In this document: in pieces, positions 33,521-41,116 of the stretch
Position numbering within the stretch: the stretch's first letter is position 1
Layout of the letters: each line of letters begins with the position of its first letter
NCBI GenBank assembly: GCA_020634935.1
Contig: JACKAT010000029.1
Span: 1-64,000 of the forward strand
DNA: 64,000 nucleotides
Source of the DNA: Anaerolineales bacterium
GTDB lineage: Bacteria; Chloroflexota; Anaerolineae; 4572-78; J111
Reading direction: 5' to 3'
Position numbers and translations under genes: made by a program
The notes under the pieces: model-generated
Told to the model about the DNA's origin: nothing
Databases searched by the model: none
The model's input: the letters and a program-made list of their open reading frames with translations, nothing else

Positions 33521-34735
33521 TTATTCCCATACCAAACCGCACACCGAGACAAATGAGCTGTTGTTTTGATCGGCCGGACAAAGATCATATGAGATCGTTT
33601 GCCCTTTTGTTTTCTGCAATGCACTTAGAGTCAAGTAAAAGGGAGACAGGCCGCACACATTCCGCTCGAATTGTCCGGCTTTCATAAAGTCAAAGAAAGC
33701 CCCGGCGCTACCTAAACACAAATTATTCAGCAAGGCTTGATCATCAACCTTCATCTTTTCGTAGCCGGCTGGGGTGATCGACGGCCCATCGAACGCTGGT
33801 CCCATATGCGCCAAATCACCGGAGGCGACGATTAATGTTCGCCGGCTGGCCATGATCTCTCGCAGGGCAGCCACAAAGGCTTTGAGGGGCTTATCTTCGG
33901 CGATATTAGCTTCACCGAGCATAAAATGCCGGAATGACCCCGTTAAGATAGGGACCACCGGGCAAGGCTTACCTTCACGCAAATATTGCAGCCAGACAAT
34001 ATCCAACTCAATCGAATGCTCGCCTCGATGGTGAAGCTCATCTCTAAAGGCGTGTTCAGGGCCGATGACCCCGGCCAGGTGATCAACCAAATCTGTATCA
34101 GTTGGCAGCACACCTAACGGTGACGCGTAATTTTGAGGAGTAAGGGTAATGGTCCCATAACTGCCGTTGTGGTCGGTGCCGATAATAATGACCAGCTCGG
34201 CCTGGCGAACGGCCTCGGCGGCGCTGGTCCAGACCTTGGCATAGACAGGTCCACCCCGGTGGTAGTCAATATGAGGGCTGATGATCGCCCGGCTGTTGGC
34301 GGCAGTAGGCGCAACTGAGCCAGCTTTATCGACATATCCTTTCAACATCTGCCGTAAGGCTCCGGCTTGAGCGGGATAAGCCCCCCCGGCCAGAGCGGAC
34401 GGGCGGTGCGGTGCCGAGCGATAGGTTTCTATAGCCGCCAGTTTGGCTTTATTATAAGTGTCACCCTCTAACAGCAAAGCCTGATCGAACTGTTCCAGTA
34501 AATCTTTGAGGACAGCTTGAGTGACCTGTAATCCATACCGGTTCTTTAAATTGCGCTCGATATCTGAGAGGGTATGTCGGCCGTCACACAATAGAGCTAC
34601 GGCGAACTGTTGAGGCGGATAGATAGTCGCTTCAGTTAGCTTTAATCCGTCTTGAAGGATGAAAATTGGCTCATTTTGATAGATAGTTCGTTGGACACTG
34701 ATATTTCCGAGTTTAGGTTTATGTAAGTGATCCAT
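33521..34735 (-). CDS. amrB: Memo family protein (AmmeMemoRadiSam system protein B) with N-terminal extension
   Basis: 404-residue protein. The C-terminal two thirds (about residues 115-400) are a Memo domain: IISPHIDYHRGGPVYA, IIIGTDHNGSYG, RGEHSIELDIVWLQYL and IVASGDLAHMGPAFD carry the His/Asp/Cys-type site shared with extradiol dioxygenase-like folds. The N-terminal about 100 residues (GLKLTEATIYPPQQFAVALL then DGRHTLSDIERNL and LKDLLEQFDQALLLEG) look like a small winged-helix or PqqD-like module. In AmmeMemoRadiSam systems this protein works with an AMMECR1 protein and a radical SAM enzyme; neither is nearby. Role not established. Confidence 0.8.
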   Translation of the reverse strand: MDHLHKPKLGNISVQRTIYQNEPIFILQDGLKLTEATIYPPQQFAVALLCDGRHTLSDIERNLKNRYGLQVTQAVLKDLLEQFDQALLLEGDTYNKAKLAAIETYRSAPHRPSALAGGAYPAQAGALRQMLKGYVDKAGSVAPTAANSRAIISPHIDYHRGGPVYAKVWTSAAEAVRQAELVIIIGTDHNGSYGTITLTPQNYASPLGVLPTDTDLVDHLAGVIGPEHAFRDELHHRGEHSIELDIVWLQYLREGKPCPVVPILTGSFRHFMLGEANIAEDKPLKAFVAALREIMASRRTLIVASGDLAHMGPAFDGPSITPAGYEKMKVDDQALLNNLCLGSAGAFFDFMKAGQFERNVCGLSPFYLTLSALQKTKGQTISYDLCPADQNNSSFVSVCGLVWE

Positions 34736-34916
34736 AATTAGCCTGTGGTTAGCCAGATGTCGAATTCAACTCAAGCGAGTTATGAACTGAAGGTCTTAAA
34801 GTCAAGGATAACTAAATTATATCCGACTTTTAACTATAATAAAAATGAGACAACCATTTTCAGAGGCAAAGCCTGAGCCATAACCAATCCGGCTTAAATT
34901 CCTTCATTTGCAAAAG

Positions 34917-34997
34917 GTGACTGGCCCTTGCGTTCCAATCGAGAACATCGAGTGGAATGTGACACTGTAATTATCGCGATCAAGGGCCAGTCACCTG
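34917..34997. repeat. AGGTGACTGGC-bounded inverted-repeat element, copy 1
   Basis: About 80 bases bounded by AGGTGACTGGCCCTT and AAGGGCCAGTCACCT. The interior (CAATCGAGAACATCGAG, TAATTATCGCGAT) matches the copy at 49.03 kb. It lies in the 289-base gap between the Memo and CBS genes; nothing else is seen there. Confidence 0.75.
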
Positions 34998-35024
34998 ATG
35001 GGCTGAATAGCTACTGAAAATAAC

Positions 35025-35450
35025 TTAATCAGTATGCCAATCTTCAACGACCATACGAAAGATATCTGACTCGGTGATAATGCCGATCAGCCGGCCGTCA
35101 TTATCCACCACAGGCAGCCCACTAATTTTGTAATCCAGCATTATTTTAGACGCTTCTTTAATTGTGGCCTCTTGCCCGATGACCCGAGGTTCGGGCGTCA
35201 TAATCTTTTCAATCGTTAGCCGCGACAGCACATAGTTGAGTTCCCAGATACTCAACGAGGTTGCACCGGAAGGTTCGGCTTCACGTACGTCACCCAAGGT
35301 CACGATACCCACCAGTCGATCACCTCTAACGACCGGCAGGCGGCGGATATCATTTTCAGTCATCAACTGATGGGCCTCCGGCAGAGTTATATTGGGGGTG
35401 ATAGTCATCACATCCCGACTCATCCAATCTTTGACGTATTCATGCTTCAT
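35025..35450 (-). CDS. CBS-domain pair protein
   Basis: 141-residue protein made of two CBS motifs (about residues 8-60 and 80-135): DWMSRDVMTITPNITLPEAH and GISGLPVVDNDGRLIGIITES mark the pattern. CBS pairs bind adenine nucleotides and work as energy or ion sensors. As a free-standing unit it must act through a partner. It is 32 bases downstream of livF on the same strand, so it may be co-transcribed with the Liv transporter, but nothing shows that it regulates it. Confidence 0.88.
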   Translation of the reverse strand: MKHEYVKDWMSRDVMTITPNITLPEAHQLMTENDIRRLPVVRGDRLVGIVTLGDVREAEPSGATSLSIWELNYVLSRLTIEKIMTPEPRVIGQEATIKEASKIMLDYKISGLPVVDNDGRLIGIITESDIFRMVVEDWHTD

Positions 35451-35482
35451 GGCGTTTATCTCCTCACTTCATTATCGGCTGC

Positions 35483-36205
35483 TTAAATACCTAAATAGGC
35501 TTTACGGACATCTTCATTTTTGGCCACCTCTCGTGACGGGCCTTCCAACTCCACTTGACCCTCGTTGAGCACGTAGGCGTAGTCGCTCACAGCCAGCGCC
35601 ATCTGGACGTTTTGTTCGACCAGCAACATGGTCAACCCTTCATTTTTCAAACGCCGCAGGATTTCAAACAGATCCAACACCAAAAACGGCGCTAACCCCA
35701 ACGACAGTTCATCGATCATCAACACCTCAGGCTGCGCCATCAGGCCGCGCGCCACAGCCAGCATCTGCTGCTCACCGCCGGACATCGTACCCGATTTCTG
35801 ATCGCGCCGTTCCTTTAGGCGGGGAAACATCTCAAAGACACGGTCCAGGTTTTGCTTGTAGTTTTCTTTGGCTCGACCGGTAAACGCGCCCATTTCCAAA
35901 TTCTCAAAAACGGTCATATCGGTAAAAAGCTGCCGGCCTTCCGGCACCAGGACTAATCCCTGGGCCGCCTTAGCGTGGGCCGACAGGCGCGTTACGTCAG
36001 TGCCATTGAAGTTCACCTGACCCTTCGACGGCTTTAGCAAGCCGACCACCGTGCGCATCAGCGTGGTTTTACCAACCCCATTAGCCCCCACCAGCGACGT
36101 GAGTTTTCCCCGCTCCAATTTGAGCGACACGTCCCACAAAATCTGAACCTCACCGTAGCCGGATGAGACATTTTTAATTTCCAAAACAGACCCATTTGTC
36201 GCCAT
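35483..36205 (-). CDS. livF: Branched-chain amino acid ABC transporter ATPase LivF-like
   Basis: 240-residue ABC ATPase with Walker A GANGVGKTT, signature MSGGEQQMLAVARGL, and Walker B VLMIDELSLGLAP, all intact. It energises uptake by the HAAT/Liv transporter together with the LivG-like protein. ATG 36205 is preferred over the GTG at 36226 because ATAGGAG sits 7 bases before it. It is the last transporter gene of the livKHMGF order. Confidence 0.93.
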   Translation of the reverse strand: MATNGSVLEIKNVSSGYGEVQILWDVSLKLERGKLTSLVGANGVGKTTLMRTVVGLLKPSKGQVNFNGTDVTRLSAHAKAAQGLVLVPEGRQLFTDMTVFENLEMGAFTGRAKENYKQNLDRVFEMFPRLKERRDQKSGTMSGGEQQMLAVARGLMAQPEVLMIDELSLGLAPFLVLDLFEILRRLKNEGLTMLLVEQNVQMALAVSDYAYVLNEGQVELEGPSREVAKNEDVRKAYLGI

Positions 36206-36215
36206 CGATCTACTC

Positions 36216-36980
36216 CTATCCCCCACTCATCAACTTTTCGGCCAGGGCCGGATCGCCTAAGTAAGCTTCTATCACATTGGGGTCATTCACAATTTCGCCA
36301 GGTAAGCCTTCGGCAATGAGTTCGCCATGGTCCAAGACGATGACCCGATCAGAAACATTCATCAAGGCGTGCATCACGTGTTCGATGATGAGAATGGTGA
36401 CGCCTTGCTCTCTAATTCTAAGCACGACCTGCACCATTTCGGCGATTTCGGTCGGGTTTAAGCCGGCTAGCACCTCATCCAACAGTAGCAGGTAAGGGCG
36501 AGCGGCCAGCGCCCGGGCCATTTCGAGCCGCTTCTTTTGGGCCACGTTCAGGTTGGCGGCCAATTGATCGCGCCGTTCGGCCAGATGCAGAAACTCCAGC
36601 ACCTCGAGCGCAATCTCCTCTGCTTGGCTCAGCGGCCGCTGCTCGTGACCGTAACACGCGCCGGCCATGACATTTTCTAGAACCGTCAACTCTTGCAGGG
36701 GCCGAACGATCTGGTGCGTCCGGGCCAAACCCAGCCTGACCACATCGTACGGCTTCCAGTTAGTCATATCAACGCCTCGAAAAATGATTTGTCCTCTTGT
36801 GATCGGAAACACCCCGTTGATGCAGTTGAACAGCGTGGTTTTTCCGGCCCCATTCGGCCCGATTAAGCCCAGAACCTGCCCTTGCGGAATATCAAAGGTC
36901 ACATTCGACACGGCTGTAAGGCCGCCGAATTCTTTAGTTACATTGCGCACTTGCAGCAAAGCGCCATTGTTCTGACTCAT
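36216..36980 (-). CDS. livG: Branched-chain amino acid ABC transporter ATPase LivG-like
   Basis: 254-residue ABC ATPase. Walker A is GPNGAGKTT and Walker B LLLLDEVLAGLNP; the signature position reads LNVAQKKRLEMARAL instead of the family's LSYGQ, a known kind of LivG degeneracy but stronger here. The C-terminal LivG tail (VIEAYLGDPALAEK) is present. Start ATG 36980 follows GGAGG by 8 bases and overlaps the livM stop as ATGA, showing translational coupling. Confidence 0.93.
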   Translation of the reverse strand: MSQNNGALLQVRNVTKEFGGLTAVSNVTFDIPQGQVLGLIGPNGAGKTTLFNCINGVFPITRGQIIFRGVDMTNWKPYDVVRLGLARTHQIVRPLQELTVLENVMAGACYGHEQRPLSQAEEIALEVLEFLHLAERRDQLAANLNVAQKKRLEMARALAARPYLLLLDEVLAGLNPTEIAEMVQVVLRIREQGVTILIIEHVMHALMNVSDRVIVLDHGELIAEGLPGEIVNDPNVIEAYLGDPALAEKLMSGG

Positions 36981-38017
36981 TCTAAAATCCTCCACAAGCT
37001 TCTAAAGCGGCTGCGCAGCCAACCAACGATGCCGGTCGGCACAAACAGCACGATCAACAGCAGCAACAGGCCGGCAAAGGCCAACTGCAAATCCTTGAAA
37101 AGAGGGCTGGTCAGCAGAAAGCTGCGCAGGGCTTCGTACGTGGTGGCCCCGACCAGCGGCCCCAGAACTGTACCCTGGCCGCCGAGCATGACCATCACGA
37201 TAAACTCAATCGAGCGATGCAGCCGGAAAGCTTCTGGCGGCGCGATACTGCTGTTGCGGAAGAAGAAGATAACCCCCAACATTCCCGGAACGATGGCGGA
37301 AAGAACGTAGGCCCACGTCTTAGCCGAAGGCGTCCGCACCCCCATCACCATTGCTGCCTCTTCATCTTCACGGATAGCCAGCAAGCCCAGGCCAAACCGT
37401 GAGAATTTGATACCGTAACTCAAAACCACAATGATGAGGGTCAAACCAAAGACCGCCCAGTAAGTCGACCACTGCATCGCGGCCGGCCCACCATAATCTT
37501 TATAAACCAGAAAATTTAGTTCCAGACCCACCGGGCCGCCGAACAGATCAAAGTTATTGACAAATGTTCGCACCGCTTCGTTAATGCCGATAGTCGCCAG
37601 GGCGAAGTAAGCGCCACGCAGGTGAAGGATCGCCTTACCTAATAACAGCGCCAGGATACCCGCCGCCAGACCACCTACCGGCGCCGCCAGCCACAGCGAC
37701 CACCCGTGTACGGCGATGAGATAAAAACCCACATACCCGCCTAAGCCGAAGAAAACAATATGACCAAAACTCACATACCCGGTATAGCCCAAGATAATAT
37801 TCAAACTCGAAGCGAGCGACACCGCCATTAAGATTAAGAACATGGTTTCACGCCAGGTGTTGGTACCGGTGATGACCGGCACAAAGCCGCCGATCAAGAC
37901 CAGTCCGAGAGCCAGCCAGAAAGCCGGATATTTCCAGCCGCCCAATTTGATCGCTTCCAGGTTAAACCCGCCGCGATTCAAAGCTTTATCGGCAGGAGCC
38001 GGTTTAGAACTGCTCAT
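36977..38017 (-). CDS. livM: Branched-chain amino acid ABC transporter permease LivM-like
   Basis: 346-residue membrane protein with about ten hydrophobic segments. ILGYTGYVSFGHIVFFGLGGY is cited in pieces as LGYTGYVSFGH; together with ALATIGINEAVRTF and the cytoplasmic ATPase-contact loop IREDEEAAMVMGV it identifies LivM. The N-terminal 25 residues are polar. It starts one base after the livH stop and overlaps livG by four bases, so the genes form one operon. Confidence 0.93.
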   Translation of the reverse strand: MSSSKPAPADKALNRGGFNLEAIKLGGWKYPAFWLALGLVLIGGFVPVITGTNTWRETMFLILMAVSLASSLNIILGYTGYVSFGHIVFFGLGGYVGFYLIAVHGWSLWLAAPVGGLAAGILALLLGKAILHLRGAYFALATIGINEAVRTFVNNFDLFGGPVGLELNFLVYKDYGGPAAMQWSTYWAVFGLTLIIVVLSYGIKFSRFGLGLLAIREDEEAAMVMGVRTPSAKTWAYVLSAIVPGMLGVIFFFRNSSIAPPEAFRLHRSIEFIVMVMLGGQGTVLGPLVGATTYEALRSFLLTSPLFKDLQLAFAGLLLLLIVLFVPTGIVGWLRSRFRSLWRILE

Positions 38018-38018
38018 T

Positions 38019-38882
38019 TTAGCGACCTCCTCCCATCAGCCCCTTCGGGCGCACCATGAGAATAATCACAAACAGGACAAACTCGATGACCGGCACCCAA
38101 CTAACCGGCATAAAGACGGGGACGATCCCTTCCAAGCCGCCCAGGATCAACCCACCTAACAAAGCACCGGTCGGATTCCCCAGCCCGCCCAAGACGACGA
38201 TCACAAAACTTTTGAGTTCATATACCCCGCCAGATAAAATCGTAAACGAGAAGAACGTGGCGATTAACCCACCAGCAATGGACGCCAACATCGAGCCGAT
38301 CCCAAAACTGAGCGCCAGCGTTTGGGTTGACGGGATACCCATCAACTCGGCGGCCGAGCGATTGTTGGACACGGCCCGAATAGCTTTACCGGGCTGCGTC
38401 CGGTAGAGGAATAGATATAACAAGGCCGCAACCAAAACCGCAATCAGCGCCGCGACCAACCGGGTACCCAACAATGTCACCGGCCCCAGCGAGATGCTCC
38501 CAATCGAGAAATCCATGTTGCGGGGTGTTGTTGTAAAAACCGCTGTACCGACCCCAATAATCATCATATTGACAGAAAACGTCGCCAGCAGCGATGACAG
38601 GTGCGGGGCGTTCAACACCCGATGGACCGCAACAAAATAGATACAAAACCCAAATAGCAATCCCAAGATAGCGATAATGACCAGAGCCAGGTAAGGGTTT
38701 AGCCCCACCCCAATGGCCCCGGATAGAAAAAACATCGCAAACATACCGAGGGCGATAATGGGACCGTGGGCTAAGTTAATCACGTCCATTACTCCAAAAA
38801 TTAACGTTAGCCCCATAGCCGCCAGCCCGTAAACAAAACCCAGTAATAAGCCATCAGCCAAAGAAGCGATTAATTGTTCCAT
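38019..38882 (-). CDS. livH: Branched-chain amino acid ABC transporter permease LivH-like
   Basis: 287-residue membrane permease. GLAAMGLTLIFGVMDVINLAHG and AVSNNRSAAELMGI are the LivH signatures, quoted here as LIFGVMDVINLAHG and SNNRSAAELMGI; the latter contacts the ATPases. ATG 38882 (MEQLIASLADG) is chosen over 38954 because the upstream codons overlap a region with the 26-nt palindrome and GAGG precedes the later start. Confidence 0.92.
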   Translation of the reverse strand: MEQLIASLADGLLLGFVYGLAAMGLTLIFGVMDVINLAHGPIIALGMFAMFFLSGAIGVGLNPYLALVIIAILGLLFGFCIYFVAVHRVLNAPHLSSLLATFSVNMMIIGVGTAVFTTTPRNMDFSIGSISLGPVTLLGTRLVAALIAVLVAALLYLFLYRTQPGKAIRAVSNNRSAAELMGIPSTQTLALSFGIGSMLASIAGGLIATFFSFTILSGGVYELKSFVIVVLGGLGNPTGALLGGLILGGLEGIVPVFMPVSWVPVIEFVLFVIILMVRPKGLMGGGR

Positions 38883-38945
38883 AAGACCGTACCTCTGCCC
38901 CCTTTCGGTAGAGATGACGTACCTTCTCAAAACGCGAGTATCTGT

Positions 38946-38971
38946 GTCAGACAAACTTAAGTTTGTCTGAC
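38946..38971. repeat. 26-nt perfect palindrome in the livK-livH gap
   Basis: Centre ACAAACTTAAGTTTGT, extended on each side to GTCAG/CTGAC. An almost identical palindrome occurs at 57384-57409. Transcribed, it would give a 13-bp hairpin with no real loop. Confidence 0.7.
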
Positions 38972-39025
38972 ATTAACCCCGATAATTGAAAAGATACGGG
39001 ATGATAATCAAAAATCAGTAGGATC

Positions 39026-39055
39026 AGGTGGCAGCCACCGGAGCGACTGCCACCT
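39026..39055 (-). terminator. Hairpin after livK (partial terminator or mRNA stabiliser)
   Basis: AGGTGGCAG and CTGCCACCT form a 9-bp stem, 14 bases after the livK stop on the minus strand. A T-rich stretch follows only after about 12 bases. Such structures often keep the binding-protein message more abundant than the permease message. Confidence 0.45.
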
Positions 39056-39068
39056 ACGGTTAAAAATG

Positions 39069-40571
39069 TCAGGGAACTTGAGCCAGCGGATAAATAGGTT
39101 CGGCAGATTGACCTTCAACCGGCCAGACCACCTGTTTGACCAGGTTCCCGCCATCATCCTTTTGCCATTGAACGTAGACCATCTCGTGAGCCTCTTGCAG
39201 GCCATGCGATTCCGGCGTGGTATTGAATTTGACGGTGCCGTAGAAGGTCATGAGATTCATGCCATCGAGAGCGGCTTGAACCGCAGCCGGCTCGGTTGAC
39301 CCGGCTGTTTCGATCGCCTGCTGCAATACCAGACCGGAGGCATAGCCGCCGGCGGCGTGGTAGGCCGGTTCTTCACCAAATTTGGCTTCATACGCCGACA
39401 CAAAATCAGCTACGGTTGGCCCGTACCATTCAACTCCAGCGGCCTCAGCGGCTTCCGGCGTGTAGTTGGCTTGCGGTTCCCACTGGCTGGGGCCAACAAC
39501 GCCCAACGCCGCATCGCCCAACTCGGCAAAGTCCAATTCCGGGGGGGCGACCAGTAAAGCCAGGAATTCCACAGAGGTTTGCTTTTCATGCAGCTGCCGG
39601 GCAAAGGTACTACCGTCATTAAAGTGACCGCCGCCCATTACGGCATCGGGTTCAGCCGCAGCTATTTTGTTGATAAAGGGGGCAAAATCGGTGGTTTCGC
39701 TGTCATAGCCTTCACTGAGTACCACTTCGTACCCTTTACTTTCAGCATACTTCTGAGCCGCATCGACCACATCAGTAGAGAATTTAGCGTTTTCATAAAC
39801 AAAAGCGATCTTTTTAGCATCGGGGTTTAGGCTACCTAACAGGTCGATAGCCCCTGTTAAATAACGGCTGGCGGGGGTGTAAAGCTGATAAACTAAGGTA
39901 AGACCTTTTTGATAGGTTTCATCGGAGGCGGCTCCGGTGGTTATCATTATTTTACTGTAGGTTTCGGCGATGACAGCGGCGGCGTCGGTCAGACCACTAC
40001 TGTAGGGGCTGATCAGAAAATTGGCGCCGTCCTGCTCAACGAGCGTGGTGTAGAGCGATTGGACCCGCTCTTTGGCGCTTTCATCATCATAGGTAACGGC
40101 TTGAAATTTAACAACCGTGCCATCCGCCAAAGTAACGCCATCTTGGTTAACCTGTTCCAGCCACAATTCCAAACCGTGGGTTTGGCCTCGGGAAGGAACT
40201 TCCTGAGCGCCGGTTTTGGAAGCGGTGTAGCCAATCGTGACCACAGTTTCTTCACCGGTCATAGCAGCTTCAGCGGCGGGTTCTTCAGTTGCAGCAGGTT
40301 CTTCGGTTGCGACGGCTTCCTCGACCGCTTCTTTAACATCAGCCGCGGTCTCTTCCGCTGCTTGCTGGGCGTCAGCCGCGGCCTCTTTTACCGTTTCCTG
40401 AGCCTGGTCCACAGCTTCTTTGGCCTGGTCCGCCGCGCCTTCGGCGGCTTCCTTAACATCAGCCGCTGCTTCTTTAGCCTTTTCCTGAACCGGGGCAGGG
40501 GCAGCCCCTCCACATTGTACGGCTGTAAAAATTAACGCCAATAGCATTACAAAAAGAAATAACCTTTTCAT
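39069..40571 (-). CDS. livK: Branched-chain amino acid ABC transporter substrate-binding lipoprotein LivK-like
   Basis: 500-residue binding protein. Signal peptide with lipobox ending TAVQC, then an unusual Ala/Glu/Lys-rich helical stretch of about 75 residues (KAKEAAADVKEAAEGAA repeated), a short PAATEEPAAE linker, and the periplasmic-binding fold starting TVVTIGYTASKTGAQEVP. The fold contains VKFQAVTYDDESAKERVQSLY-like, PDAVMGGGHFNDG and AGGYASGLVLQQAIE segments of the Leu/Ile/Val/amide group. The helical spacer is absent from classical LivK. ATG 40571 is chosen as AGGAGG lies 6 bases upstream. First gene of the operon. Confidence 0.9.
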   Translation of the reverse strand: MKRLFLFVMLLALIFTAVQCGGAAPAPVQEKAKEAAADVKEAAEGAADQAKEAVDQAQETVKEAAADAQQAAEETAADVKEAVEEAVATEEPAATEEPAAEAAMTGEETVVTIGYTASKTGAQEVPSRGQTHGLELWLEQVNQDGVTLADGTVVKFQAVTYDDESAKERVQSLYTTLVEQDGANFLISPYSSGLTDAAAVIAETYSKIMITTGAASDETYQKGLTLVYQLYTPASRYLTGAIDLLGSLNPDAKKIAFVYENAKFSTDVVDAAQKYAESKGYEVVLSEGYDSETTDFAPFINKIAAAEPDAVMGGGHFNDGSTFARQLHEKQTSVEFLALLVAPPELDFAELGDAALGVVGPSQWEPQANYTPEAAEAAGVEWYGPTVADFVSAYEAKFGEEPAYHAAGGYASGLVLQQAIETAGSTEPAAVQAALDGMNLMTFYGTVKFNTTPESHGLQEAHEMVYVQWQKDDGGNLVKQVVWPVEGQSAEPIYPLAQVP

Positions 40572-40955
40572 ATTCACCCTCCTGGTGTGTTACATCTTTG
40601 TAAGTTTAAAAATTTATTGAACTGGTCACAAGGCTTAAAACAATAAATTAATCGTCCGAAATGATACCTCCTTTCAAATGCGGTATCTTTTTACAATGAG
40701 CTGAAAAGGGATACAACGAAGTGAATTTGAGTGAGTGGGGAACTCTTTCGCCTAAGAGGTTGTAGCCAGTGATGGCCTTATTGATGAAGTATCTGAATTA
40801 ACAGATAGAGGTCAAAGTAGGTCTTTGAAATTGAAAAAACGATTAAGCTCAATTTTACCTTAAATTTTTATTTTATTTGACACCGCTCCAATTTTGATGG
40901 GATTACTTTATTATTCTATATCTTTTGATATAGTTTGTCATTGGACTAAGGATCT

Positions 40956-41004
40956 ATTTTTGTGAAAAAAGGTACTAATTTTTGTGAAAAAAGGTACTAG
41001 TACC
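40956..41004. promoter_or_regulatory. Tandem 22-bp repeat plus palindrome GGTACTAGTACC
   Basis: ATTTTTGTGAAAAAAGGTAC plus TA occurs twice without a gap (40956-40977 and 40978-40999); the end of the second copy runs into the 12-bp palindrome at 40993-41004. It lies in the 545-base divergent gap between livK and the P-type ATPase, 113 bases before the latter. The rest of the gap is AT-rich and shows no gene. Confidence 0.55.
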
Positions 41005-41116
41005 TAAAGTGAAACCGCGACTATATTGCCTAATCGAGCAAAATTCATAGAATTTCATCTGATATCATATGCTCCGCTAACGACATAAATTATTAAGGAA
41101 AGTTATACCAGCATAT

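Noticed and set aside
39909..40535. 208-codon plus-strand frame opposite livK
   Set aside because: The Gly/Phe/Ser-rich translation is the shadow of the Ala/Glu/Lys helix of livK.
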